In this document: one piece after another, positions 33,604 through 44,205 of the stretch
Position numbering within the stretch: position 1 is the first letter of the stretch
How the letters are laid out: each line of letters opens with the position of its first letter
DNA from: Cacajao melanocephalus
Lineage: Eukaryota; Chordata; Mammalia; Primates; Pitheciidae
Direction of reading: 5' to 3'
Length of the DNA stretch: 64,000 nt
Assembly (NCBI GenBank): GCA_963573385.1
Contig: CAUYLG010044640.1
Coordinates: 1 to 64,000 of the forward strand
The notes under the pieces: generated by a model
Databases searched by the model: none
Seen by the model: only the letters and a program-made list of their open reading frames with translations
What the model was told of the DNA's origin: nothing
Position numbers and translations under genes: made by a program

Positions 33604-34842
33604 GTAGCCAGCAAAGAAAGATAATTTGACTTTTTTTCCTATTTTGATAAATTTTCTTTCTTTCTCTTGCCAGATTGGTCTGGCTAGGAGTTTCAGTACT
33701 CAGTTAAATAGGAGTGGTGAGAATGGGCATCCTTTCCTTGTTCAAGTTATTAAGGGGAATATTTCTAGCTTTTGCCTATTCAGTATGATGTTGGCTGTGG
33801 GTTTGTCACAGATGGCGCCAATAATTTTGAGATATGTTCTTTCAGTGCCTACTTCGTTGAGGGTTTTTTATCATGAAGAGATGTTGGATTTTACTGAAAT
33901 CTTTCTGTGTCTATCAAGATGATCATATGGTTTGTATTTTTAATTCTGTTCATGTCATGAATCACATTTACCAATTTGTGGATGTTAAACCAACCTTGCA
34001 ACCCAGGAATAACACCTGCTTGATTGTGGTGAATTAACATTTTGCTGTGATGCTAGATTCACTTTGCTAGTATTTTGTTGAGGATTTTCATATCTGTGTT
34101 CATCAGAGATAGTATTCTGTAGTTTTCTTTTCTCATTGGATCTTTGCTGGGCTTTAATGTCGAGCTGATGCTGACTTCATTTAATGAATTAGGAAGGAGT
34201 CTCTCCTCCTCGGTTTTCTAGAATAGTTTCAGTAGGGATTGGTACCAACTCTCCTTTGTATGTCTGGTAGAATTTGGCTGTGAATCCATCTGGTCCTGGG
34301 CCTTTTTTGTTGGTAGTCTTTTAATGACTGATTAAATTCTGGCATATGATATTGTTCTGTTCAGGGTTTCAGTTTCTTCCTGATGTAATCTTGGAAGGTT
34401 GTGTGTTCCCGGGAATTTATTCATTTTCTCTAGATTTTTTGTTTTGTGTATAGAGGTGTTCATAATAATCTCTGAGTAACTTTTATGTTTCTGTGGGATT
34501 GGTTGTAATGTCACCTTTGTTGTTTCTGATAGTACTTATTTGGATATTCTCCCTTTTTTTCTTTGTTAATCTAGCTAGTGGTCTATTAAATAATCTTTTT
34601 TACCCTTACAAAAAATAAACTTCTGTTTTCTTAATCCTTTGTATAGATTTTTATTTAATTCTTCTGAAAAGAAGACATATAGCATTACTAATTATCGGAG
34701 AAATGCAAATCAAAATTACAGTGAGATCTCAAATCAATCAGCATGACTATTAAAAATAGAAAAATAGCAAATATTGACAAGGCTGCAGACATAAGGGAAT
34801 GCTTACACACTGTTGGTGGGAATATAAATTAGTTCAGTTACT

Positions 34843-35031
34843 GTGGAAAGATATTTGAAAATTTCTCAAAGAACTAAAGACATAGAACTACTCTTCAACC
34901 CAGCAATCCCATTACTAGGTATATTTCCAAAGGAAAATAAATCATTCTACCAAAAAGAAACATGTACTCATATGTTCATTGCAGTGCTATTCACAATGGC
35001 AAAGACATGGAATCAACCTCGACTTCCATAA
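34843..35031 (+). pseudogene. L1 ORF2 C-terminal remnant (forward part)
   Basis: The frame reads 'ELLFNPAIPLLGIFPKENKS' and 'CTHMFIAVLFTMAKTWNQP', the conserved stretch near the ORF2 C-terminus. It stops where the inverted duplication begins (about 35034). Confidence 0.8.
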
Positions 35032-35033
35032 TT

Positions 35034-35162
35034 GGTACAGAATTTCAAAATTTCTGTGATTTGTTTTCTTAAAAAATGTAATTCCATTTATTCTGCCTTC
35101 CATAACTTTTATTCAACTTTTATTTTAGATTCAGGGAGTACATGAGTAAGTTTGTTACATGG
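35034..35162 (-). repeat. Inverted duplicate, left arm (L1 3' end plus flank)
   Basis: This 129-bp block is the reverse complement of 35532-35664 at about 93% (roughly nine mismatches and one 4-nt gap by eye). It carries the L1 3' end, the target duplication and about 70 bp of the host flank, pasted backwards into the L1. An L1 piece starting 'acatggaatcaacct' flanks it directly on both sides (35005-35019 and 35157-35171). Confidence 0.85.
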
Positions 35163-35531
35163 AATCAACCTTGATACCCAACAATGGTAGATGGGATAAA
35201 TAAAACGTGGCACATATAAACCATGTAAAACTACACAGCAATTTAAAAAAGAACAAAATCATGTCCTTTGCAGCAACAATGAGAGATGCTGGAGGCCATT
35301 ATCTAAGCAAACTAACTAACAAAAGCAGAAGCCCAAATACTACATGCACTCTTACATGGTAGCTAAACATTAGGTACACATGGACATAAAGTTGGCAACA
35401 ATAGAACTAGGGATTACTGGAGAGGGTAAAGAAGGATGGGCAAGGGTTGAGAAACTATTTATTTGGTACTATGTTTACTACCTGGGTGGTGGAATCAATC
35501 ATCCCCCAAATTTCAGCATCATGCAATATAC

Positions 35532-35664
35532 CCATGTAACAAACTCACTCATGTAATCCCTGAATCTAAAATAGAAGTTGAATAAAAGTTATGGAAGGCA
35601 GAATAAATGGGATTACATTTTTTAAGAATTAAAGCAAATCAAATAAATTTTGAAATTTTATACC
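35532..35664 (+). repeat. Inverted duplicate, right arm (original position)
   Basis: The original copy: the 3' terminus of the 5'-inverted L1 ('ctcatgtaatccctgaatct'), its right target duplication and the adjoining L1M flank. The arms are separated by about 370 bp. Confidence 0.85.
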
Positions 35665-36300
35665 AAGTAAAATTATCCTTTCAGTGTGAAGACAAAATAT
35701 ATTTTTAGATAAACAAAAACTGACATATTTGAAGAAAACAAAATACAAGTGAATTCTTTAGGCAGAAGAAAAATGATCCTAGGTTGAAGCAAGAAAATTC
35801 AGGAAGTAATGAGGGAAAAGTATACATATAAATTAATATTGACCCTATAAAGTGATATTAAAATATAATGCTACTAATATTGTTTTGAGTTTAAAAGGTA
35901 AGCAGAACTAAAATACCCCTCAAAACAATGATATAAAGTATGGAAAGGGCATCATTGAATTTGCAGCTTCTAAAAGCTTGCATTTTCAGGAAGTGCCAAA
36001 AATATCTGAAAATATATCATCCAAATTGTTTAATATAAGGTAATGGAGATTTAAGGCAAAAATATTACTAGAGGTAAACAGGACATTTTACAATAATAAA
36101 TGAGTCAATTCACTAAAAAGATATATCAGTTCTAAATTTGTACTCACCTCAAATCATAGACTCAATTTCAGTAAAGCAAAAATTGATAGAACTAAGTGAA
36201 GAACAGAACAATCTATAATTATAGTAGGAGACTGTAACAATAATTCTCAACAACTAATATAACAAACTTTTTAAAAAGAAAAACCCAGAAAACACCAAGC
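35594..36300 (+). mobile_element. L1M, right part: end of ORF1 and start of ORF2
   Basis: The split L1M continues with 'gtgaagacaaaatatatttt', 'agataaacaaaaactgac' (ORF1 C-terminal region) and then endonuclease-domain sequence near 36050-36260 ('gataaatgagtcaattcac'-like, 'gcaaaaattgatagaactaa', 'tataattatagtaggagac'). It is badly decayed with no open frame. Confidence 0.6.
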
Positions 36301-36304
36301 CAAT

Positions 36305-36415
36305 TGTGTGTGTGAAAAAAAATATATATATATGTGTAAATATATATATGTGTGTATATATATGTATACATATATATATATGTATATATATGTGTGTGTA
36401 TATATATATATATTT
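36305..36415. repeat. TA/TG dinucleotide microsatellite
   Basis: Alternating TA and TG/CA units with interruptions over about 110 bp, lying within the L1M. Alternating purine-pyrimidine tracts like this are prone to length change. Confidence 0.85.
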
Positions 36416-36419
36416 TTTC

Positions 36420-36762
36420 TCTTCACAGTGGTATTACACTGTAAATAAATAACAGGAATATAACTCGAAAATTCCCAAATGTATTCCCAATTTTAGAAAA
36501 TTAGGCAGCATGTTTCTGAATAACACATAGATAGAGGCAATTACATGAAAATTACAAAATACTTCTTAAATATTCCTACTTCCACCTAGGGCTTCTGGGA
36601 TGCTGGTAGTATTCCATTTTTCATTGTGGGACCTAAATTTTAGGTGGCAAAGACGTAGAGGTATTCACTTTGTAGAAATGAATCAGATTATATACTTATC
36701 ATTGTGCACTTTTCTGCATGTGTTGTATATATCAATCTAAACATAGTAAAAAAAATTAAGTG
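36420..36762 (+). mobile_element. L1M, ORF2 linker and 3' end
   Basis: 'taaataaataacaggaatat' with 'aactcgaaaattcccaaatg' and 'ctgaataacacatag' fits the L1M stretch between endonuclease and RT. After a large deletion, 36580-36762 has an L1M 3' end ('gggatgctggtagtattcc', 'attgtgcacttttctgcatg', 'tgttgtatatatcaatct'). Probably the remainder of the element begun at 31495. Confidence 0.55.
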
Positions 36763-37112
36763 TATGCTTGGATTGTTGCGTGTAAGAAAAGCCCTTCTAT
36801 CTGCTGAAAGCTGCTTTTGATTGACAAATTAAAACCAAACCAAAATAATCCTTCTCTCTCCGTATTCAGAGAGGGTCAATCAGTCAAAGATAATATTTTT
36901 GGTATGAGAGACAATACAGAGAAACATTAACATGTTTACAATGTACAACATTAATGTAAGTGGCTATACTAAATTTCATTAAAATGTATAATTTCGCAAC
37001 TAACATTTTGTTCATTAAGGAAAATAATGGAATAAAAACAAGAGAATCTTGACCTTAATTCTAAACCACTAAAATGTCTGAATCTTAGTGTTTGTGAAAG
37101 AAGCGAGAATGA
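36763..37112. other. No recognisable feature
   Basis: About 350 bp of AT-rich sequence between the L1M 3' end and the MaLR. No repeat or gene recognised. Confidence 0.4.
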
Positions 37113-37516
37113 TACGTTATTCTGTTTTGTGCTGCTATAAAAGAACACCTGGAATGTTGTAATTTATAAACAAAAGAGATTTATTTGTCTTGTGATTCTT
37201 CTGGGTGTACAGGAAGCATGGCATCATGCTTGCCTCCGGAAGCTTCCAATCATGGTGGAAGGAAAGTGGGAGCCTGCATGTCACATGGTCAGAGAGGGGG
37301 CAAGAGATAGAGGAAGGAGTGTCAGTCACTTTTAAACAACTGGATATCATGTGAACTCATAGAGTGGAACTCACTCATTATCATGGGGACAGCACTAAGC
37401 CATTCATGAGGGATCTACCCCCATGATCCAAACACCTCCCACTAGGTCCACCTCCAACATTGGAGGCCGCATTTGAACATGAGATTTGGTGATGGCAAAA
37501 CATCCATATCATATCA
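37113..37516 (-). mobile_element. MaLR 3' LTR (MLT1A/MST-like)
   Basis: Minus-strand LTR: 'gctgctataaaagaacacct', 'ttataaacaaaagagattta', 'gaagcttccaatcatggtgg', 'cccccatgatccaaacacct', 'cccactaggtccacctccaa', and the right edge 'atatcatatca'. It pairs with the LTR at 39150-39887. The flanking pentamers aatga (37108-37112) and aatta (39888-39892) agree at 4 of 5 positions, consistent with a 5-bp target duplication. Confidence 0.85.
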
Positions 37517-39149
37517 TTTCTTCCCTGGTCCTCCAAATTTCATGTTCACCTCACTTTGCAAAATACAATCATTCCTTCCCAGTAGTCCCCAAAAGTCTTA
37601 ACTCATTCCAACATCACTCAAAAGTCTAAGGGACTTAGACTCATCTGTGACTCAAGGCAAGCTGCTTCTACCCATGAGATTGCCAAATCAAAAATAAGTT
37701 ATTTACTTCCAAGATACAATGATGGTACAGGCATTGGGTTAATATTTCTGTTCGAAAAGGGAGAAATTGGCCAAAAGAAAGGCGCAACATGCAGGTCTGA
37801 AACACAGCAGGGCAGACGTTAAATCTTAAATTTCCACAGTAATCTCTTTTGACTCTACCTTGCATCCTGGGAACATGGGCACAAGGGATGGCCTCCTAAG
37901 GCCTTGGGCTGGCCTGTCTGTATGGCTTTGCAAGGTACAGCTCCCATGGCTGCTCTCACAGGTTGGAGTCTATTGCCTGTGGCTTTTCCAGACGGGGAAT
38001 ATAAGTGGCTCTACCATTATTTGGTCTGGAGGGCAGCGTGACCCTTCCTACAGCTCCACTAGGTAGTGTGCTGGTGGGGACTTTGTATGGGGCCTCCAAC
38101 CCCACACTTCCACTCTGCACTGCCCTAGCAGAGCCTCTTTTTGAGGGTTCTTCCCCTGAAGCAGACTTCTACCTGAGTATCCAGGCTTTTCCATACATCC
38201 TCTGAAATCTGGGTGGAAGCTGGCAAGCCTCCTTCACTATTTGATTCTGAGGGCCTGAATACTTTGAGCCATATGGAAGCTGAAAAGGCTTACAGCTTGT
38301 GCCATCTGAAGCAGCTGGCTGGATTTGTAGTTGGGACTCTTTGAGCCCCAGCCAGAGCTGGAGCAGCCAGGAAGTGGGGAGCAATGTCCTGAGGCTGTGC
38401 AGGGAAGCGATGCCCCAGGCCTGACTTATGAAACCATTCTTCATTCCAGGCCTCTGGGCATGTGTTAAAAGGGCCTGTCTCAAAAACTTGTGAAATGCCT
38501 TTGAGGCCTTTATCCCGTTGCCTTGGCTGTTGAGTGTGTGGCCCCCATCTAGTCACGTGAATCTTTCTAGCAAGTGGTTGCTCTACAGCCTGCTTGGATT
38601 TTTCTCCTGAAAAGGTCTTTCCTTCTTTACCATGAAGCCATCCTATAAATTTTCCAAATTTTTACACCTTGCATTCCTTTTAATTATAAATTCAAACTTT
38701 AAGTAATTCCTTTGCTCTTGCATCTAATTAATTATAGGCTGTTACAAGCAGCTGTGCCACATCTTGAATACTACTGCTTAGAAATTTCTTCCACCAGATA
38801 CCCTAAGTCATTCCTCTTAAGTTCAAACTTCCATAGATCACTAGGACATGGACACAGTGGCTCTAAGTTCTTTGCTAGCAGGTAACATGGTTAAATTTTA
38901 CTCTGGATCCCAATAACTTCCTCATTTTCATAAAACACTTAAATAGCCTGGCCTTCACTGTCCATGTTTCTATCAGTATTTTGGTCACAATCACTTAACA
39001 AGTCTCTAAGAATTTTCAAACTTACCTTCATCTTCCTGTCTTCTTCTGAGACTGCAAACTCTTCCAACATTTGCCAGTTACCAAGTCCCAAAGCTGCTTC
39101 CACATTTTCAGGTATCTTTATAGCAGTGCTCCATGCCTCAGTACTAATT
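37517..39149 (-). mobile_element. MaLR internal region
   Basis: About 1.6 kb lie between two similar LTRs of the same orientation, the expected size and place of MaLR internal sequence. Such elements encode no functional pol or env. Frames of 104 and 88 codons at 38169-38556 are not recognisable proteins. Phrases such as 'ctgcttctacccatgagatt' and 'gctgctctcacaggttgg' fit MST/MLT1-int from memory. Confidence 0.75.
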
Positions 39150-39887
39150 TTATATGTTCATCTGCTTTGTATAGCTATAAAGGAATATTTGAAATTGGGT
39201 AATTTATAAAGAAAAGAAGTTTATTTGGCTCACAGTTCTGCAGACTGTATAGAAAGCCTCTCACCAGCATCTGCTTCTGGTGAGAGTCTCAAGAATCTTC
39301 CAATCATGGTAGAAGACAAAGGAGAAGCAGGTCAAATGGTGAGAAAGGGAGCAATAGAGCAAGGAAGAAAGTGCCAGACTATTTTATTTTGTTAATTAAT
39401 TAACTAAATAATTAATTTTGAGATGGAGTCTCATTCTGTCACCTAGGCTGGAGGGCAGTGGTGCAATCTCGGCTCACTACAACCTCTAACTACCGGTTTC
39501 AAGCAATTCTCCTACCTCAGCCTCCTAAGTAGCTGGGATTACAGGTATGTGCCATCATGCCTGGATAATTTTTGTATTTTTAGTACAGACAGGGTTTTAC
39601 TATGTTGGCCAGTCTAGTCTTGAGTCTCTGATCTCAAGTGATCCATTACGACTCAGCCTCCCAAAGTGCTGGGATTACAGATGTGAGCCACCACGCCTTT
39701 CCCTAGGCTCTTTTAAACAGCCAGGTCTGATACAAACTCAGAGTGAGAACTCACTCATTACCTTGAGGACAGTACCAAGACATTTATGAGGATCCACCCC
39801 CATAATAACACCTCCCACTAGATCCCAACATTGGAGGTCACATTCAAACATGAGATTTGGAGAAGGCAAAACATCCAAAGCATATCA
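39150..39887 (-). mobile_element. MaLR 5' LTR, interrupted by an Alu
   Basis: The second LTR: 'gtatagctataaaggaatat', 'gggtaatttataaagaaaag', 'gtttatttggctcacagttc', 'aatcttccaatcatggtaga', then after the Alu 'gagtgagaactcactcatta', 'ctcccactagatcccaacat' and the edge 'gcatatca' at 39887. The two LTRs have diverged from each other, as expected for an old insertion. Confidence 0.85.
39376..39715 (-). mobile_element. Alu (AluS/J-like) inside the MaLR 5' LTR
   Basis: A reverse-oriented Alu spans about 39387-39704, with a modified T/A-rich tail (taattaattaactaaataatt) on the left. The target duplication is about 11 bp with two mismatches: agactatttta at 39376-39386, aggctctttta at 39705-39715. 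It is older-looking than the other Alus. Confidence 0.9.
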
Positions 39888-41129
39888 AATTAGCTTTTTG
39901 CAATCAGTGCAATCAATACATTTACTGAGTGGTGATTAAAATTCCCAGCAATCTGCAATGCACTGGAAATACAGAGTTAATGAAATGGTGGGGGTGGTCT
40001 TTCCTTAAAAAGATAATCTCTCTCTCTCTCGTAGTTGTAAGGCTTTTCTTTGTTTCTTCTAATTTCTCAGGACAAATTATACAATTAAGAACAGAAAGAG
40101 TGCCTGTATTATGGGAAAGGTTGGCTACAAAGTACTCTGGATGCTTTGCATGGAAATGCTCTGAGCTGCTTTGAATCCCAGTGTCTGAAAGCCTCAGCCT
40201 GTTAAAGCTCTCAGTTCAAGCTATGGCAGCATACTCCAATGCCTCTCCCAAAGGACTTTTCTTCTCCATCCATCCCAACCTTTATCCAATGTCTACTCCA
40301 AGGCCATTTCCAGACATCTGGAAACTACCTTCTCTGAGGAGCTCCCATTCTAAAAATGATCCTCTCCACACCCAAGGTGGTTGACCAAAAAGAACATCTG
40401 CTTTGTTTAAATAACAAGTAGCATTCACAATTAGATTTTACGCCAAGAACATGTAGCCTAGGATGGGTCCACAGAAATTCTTAACCGTGGATGTCCTTAG
40501 GTAAGGTTTCAGATCTTAGGCTTCAGAAATTATATGCAAATTTTGCATATATGTGCTCATTTCTTGAAGAGAGACTTAAAGCTTCCTTTGGACTCTCAAG
40601 GAAGCCTCTGACACAAAGAATTTTACATACCACTGGCTTAGAAGAAATAGATGGAGACCTGTGGCTTATAAAACCTTACTTCTCACCAGTCACTTGGCCT
40701 CTGGCAATTACCTTCCTCTTTAAGCCTTAATTTTCAATTTGAATAACTTCCTCTCAAATTCATTCAAGATCTAGCTATTAACTGTCTTAGGGTTTGTTCA
40801 TTTCTTCAGTGTCCTTCTCATCATCCTCTTTGTTAACAACTAACATTTTATGAACTATATCAGTCATTGAAAAATATACTATTAGGGACAAACTCCCTGT
40901 TTGCTTTGAAGGAGCTAAAAGGTAAGTGAAGAGGAAACTAACATCTGTGCAACTTACATCAAGTCATCAGCTTCATGACCCAACCCCAGCATGATGTCAG
41001 TTCCAAAGACAAATGGCAGCAACAAAAAATAATCAAGTATTGTCCTGGAGATGTTATTTATAGAAAAAGTGTCATTATACTTTTATATTCTTCTTCATTC
41101 CAGTTTTTTTGTTGTTTTTTGTTTTTTGG
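39888..41129. other. Mostly unassigned
   Basis: No clear repeat. 39905-39990 has an L2-like phrase ('caatacatttactgagtgg', 'gcactggaaatacagagt'), too weak to call. A short CT repeat lies at 40017-40030. No coding exon seen. Confidence 0.35.
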
Positions 41130-42330
41130 GTCACTAGAAGGGATCACTACACTGAAGTTAGTATATCATCTTTTATTCTTGGTACATATGTGTGTTCCTA
41201 ATTATTGCACATACTATATATGTCCCTTGCAACATGCCTTTTTAGTTATATTTTGAAATATATCCATGTTCGTATATGTAGGTATAGTTTATTTATTTGA
41301 TCTTGAGGGTTACATTGTGTAAATGTACCACAATTATTTCTCTATTTCCTTTTCTAAAATGTTTGCCCAATTAATTGCAAGATTTTGATGATGTGAATAG
41401 ATACCTTTGTTTTTCAAATATGCATTTTTCTGAATTACGAGTGAAAATAAGCATCTAGTCACTTACTTGGGTGTCATGTACTGTGAGTTTTTAGTTTATA
41501 TTATTTGACTATTTTTTATTGACGTGTCAGAGTTCTGAATACTAATATGTCACTTATGTGCCCAGCAGATATCTTCTCCCAGTCTAAGGCATTTAACTTT
41601 GCTTATTCAGACAATTAAAAATGTTAATATGTCACATTTATCTACTTATCTAACTTTTCCTTCATAGCTGATAGATTTTGTACCCCATTTCATTAATCCT
41701 CCCCTATGCTAAGGTTATAAAAATATTTCATATTTCTCTCTAAATTTCATAATTTTGCTTTTTACATTTTGGTATTTTAGCTGCATAAAATTCTTGAAAT
41801 GTATTAATATGAGGTAGGGATCCAATTATTTCCTACAGCCAGATGAATGACTAAAATAAGTTGAATAGTCTATCCTTAAGTCCTTATTGATTTTAATGCC
41901 ACATTCTTCATAGTCCAGCTTCCTACATAATGTGTGTGAGTCTGGACTTTTCCTTCTGCCACTGGTCGAGTTGCTGTCTACAGCTTATACTTGTATAGGT
42001 CCTGATATCATCTGACATAATTAGTCATCTTGTATTTCTAGACTTGTCTTGGTGCTTTCCTTTTTCATATGAATTTATAATTTTCATTCATAATTTATAT
42101 GAATTTATAATTTTTTATTATAAGGTTGAGTTATTTCTAAATGGCATCTGATACTGTTTTTTAATATGGAAGTTTGATTCCAATTTTCATCATGATTACT
42201 GGTATATTTGGTCAGATTTCTACCACTTTCTATCATATTTTTGTTAGGATTTATCTTTGCTTCCTCTAGTTTCCTAGAGTTCTATTTATATTCATTTAAC
42301 AAATACTTAAATTTTTACTATGCTTACATG
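41130..42330 (-). mobile_element. L1M fragment, minus strand
   Basis: A long reverse L1M stretch: 'atatccatgttcgtatatgt', 'gcagatatcttctcccagtc', 'cttttccttcatagctgat', 'ggttataaaaatatttcat', 'gaggtagggatccaattatt' and 'cttggtgctttcctttttc'. It corresponds to ORF2 3' half and beyond, decayed. A small duplication of 'atatgaatttataatttt' lies near 42065-42110. Confidence 0.7.
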
Positions 42331-42339
42331 AGTTAAGAG

Positions 42340-42512
42340 AATCAAAATTTGACCAGCACAGCACAGTAAGTTCTCTGTAAATGTGGAAACCATGGCTATG
42401 GAGGGTCAACTGTACTATGATTTTATATAAAGGACTTGAGCAACTACAGATTTTGGCATCCGAGTAGGGTTCTGAAATCAGTCCCCTGTGGATACTGTGG
42501 GATGACTGTAAT
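42340..42512. mobile_element. Tigger/MER2-type pogo transposon terminus
   Basis: 'ggctatggagggtcaactgta' is followed by 'ttatataaaggacttgagca', 'acagattttggcatccgag', 'cagtcccctgtggatactg' and 'gggatgactgta'. That order is the right end of MER2/Tigger elements. Only the terminal 170 bp are recognisable. Confidence 0.75.
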
Positions 42513-42659
42513 CTACTTCTGAATGTGTAAGTAACTGAGATATCACAAAATCAACAGGGGAAGCCAGTTAAATATTATCATCAAAGACATAAGGGAAGAC
42601 AAACAAGCCGCAAGTATATACTCAAATAAATTGTTTCTTGGAAGGTAATCTGTTTCTTT

Positions 42660-43254
42660 CTATGCTCCGTATCTCTTCATCTATCTTTTAATTTTTTTTT
42701 TAATGTATTTCTCTCTGTATGCTGAATTCTATGGGGTTTCTTCACATCTGTTTTCCAATTCTCTGATGCCCTCTTAGCTAATCATATCTGTTGTTTAATA
42801 TACTCACTGCATTTTAATTTTATTCTTACAATTTTCGTTTTTATCAGTCTACTTTGGTTTCTTTTTAAATCTGATTTTTCTTTTTCCCGTAGGGGGTCTT
42901 GTTCTTTCATTATGATTGTGCTTTCTGTCTCTTCTTTTACATTTTTATTATAAGTACGTTGTCCTTTTTCAAGAGTATGTATTATTTTTGGTTCTTACAG
43001 CATACATTCTCAGTTTAATTTTAGCCTCTGACTCTTCCTAAGTTGATTTATTTCCTCCCATTGTCTCTAATTTTGGCTAGGAATCTTTTATTCAATGGAT
43101 ATCCCTTTTTCTGTGGAAGTTCCTTGTGAGGATGGTTGTAAAAGTGTTTCTATAGAACTATTTTGTTTTTGCTGTTCCTGGTTCCCAGAGGATGATTGCT
43201 CTATCAATTTAAGATTTTCTTACATTCATTGCAGCATTTAAGTTAAAATTTCTC
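42660..43254 (-). mobile_element. L1M (L1M4/L1ME-like) 3' UTR
   Basis: Reverse L1M 3' UTR phrases: 'ccaattctctgatgccctct', 'cactgcattttaattttatt', 'ggggtcttgttctttcatt' and 'cctctgactcttcctaag'. Diverged. Confidence 0.5.
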
Positions 43255-43914
43255 ACGACATTGATGTCTACATATACACATTGGCTGGCCAATAAGCTAC
43301 ATTGGTATTTTTGTTTTTAGATAAATAGGCATAGTTTTCCTAATTCCCTATTTACGGCAGAGGAAGCCCCCTCAATGTCGAGCCTAAGCAGGAAAAAAAA
43401 AACAAAAACCACTAACAGCCACCTAACTTTAAAATAGGACATTTTAAAATTTCCATTTCCTTTTTCATGTTCAAACTCAACATTCTCCAGTTTTCTATTT
43501 TTACAAAGAGAATTATTTGATACTGAAAAATTATAGACAATTAATTAGAAAATGTTAAGTTTGGTATCACAGAATTACACGTGTAGGTGGGGCAGGTTCG
43601 ACTTCTGTGTGCATGACTCCCATTCTTTATATTAATAATTATTGAACATACTGAACATAGTTTAACTTTGGACCATTTACATTTCTTGGAGTATTTCTTC
43701 ATGTATAAAGTAAGCATATTGGAATAAAAGATATTTTAAGGGCTCTTTCATCTCTAAAATTCTATAAAGTTTGATCATTGCGTGTAGTAGATATTTCACA
43801 ACCATGTGACCTAGCCTCAGCTTCTACCATTTAGGATAGTAGGAGACAGTGCATTATTATCCCAAGTCCTCATATATGCATGTATGTGATTCTGTGTTTT
43901 TTTTCTCACAGATC
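43255..43914. other. No recognisable feature
   Basis: About 660 bp with no nameable repeat or gene. Confidence 0.4.
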
Positions 43915-44050
43915 CATATTCAAATTTAGATTCTTCTACCTATCATCTATGTGGTCATTGTTAAGTGACTCAGTGTCTCCAAATTTCAGTTTCTCACCTG
44001 AAATAAAGTTAATAATGCTGAACCTTGGTTCTTGTGAGAATTAGGGATTT
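43915..44050 (+). repeat. MIR SINE
   Basis: 'ctacctatcatctatgtggt', 'cattgttaagtgactcagtg', 'tccaaatttcagtttctcac' and 'aatgctgaaccttgg' give a plus-strand MIR. Confidence 0.65.
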
Positions 44051-44071
44051 CAAAAGAATCAGCAAAAGTTA

Positions 44072-44205
44072 CTTAACATCTTTCTTTTCCCCTCAGTTTC
44101 TTCATCTGTAGTATCAAGATAATAACCATCACGGAATCATTATAAAGATTATAAGAGATCTTGTAATAAATTTCTTAGCATTAATATTATACCTAATAAA
44201 TGACA
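44072..44205 (+). repeat. MIR SINE (second, tandem)
   Basis: 'cctcagtttcttcatctgtag', 'tatcaagataataaccatca' and 'cctaataaatgac' restate the same MIR region in the same orientation, 20 bp after the first. Confidence 0.6.

Larger units (their letters stand above)
31706..35585. mobile_element. L1 (L1MA/L1PB-like) inserted with a 5' inversion
   Basis: One insertion in two orientations. 31706-34662 is minus-strand ORF2 and 34663-35585 is plus-strand ORF2 3' end plus 3' UTR. In L1 coordinates the left edge of the inverted part and the start of the forward part meet almost exactly: the inverted part ends at '...aacaga' and the forward part starts 'cttctgaaaagaagacat', in the consensus order '...aacagacacttctcaaaagaagacat'. 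This is the structure made by twin priming. Target duplications aagttatg lie at 31698-31705 and 35586-35593. The 3' end ('ctgaatctaaaatagaagttgaa') is L1MA/L1PB-like. A younger L1 interrupts it at 32159-32921. Confidence 0.85.

Noticed and set aside
38169..38556. Two overlapping minus-strand frames of 104 and 88 codons in the MaLR interior
   Set aside because: They do not resemble gag, pol or env; MaLR internal regions are generally decayed and non-coding.
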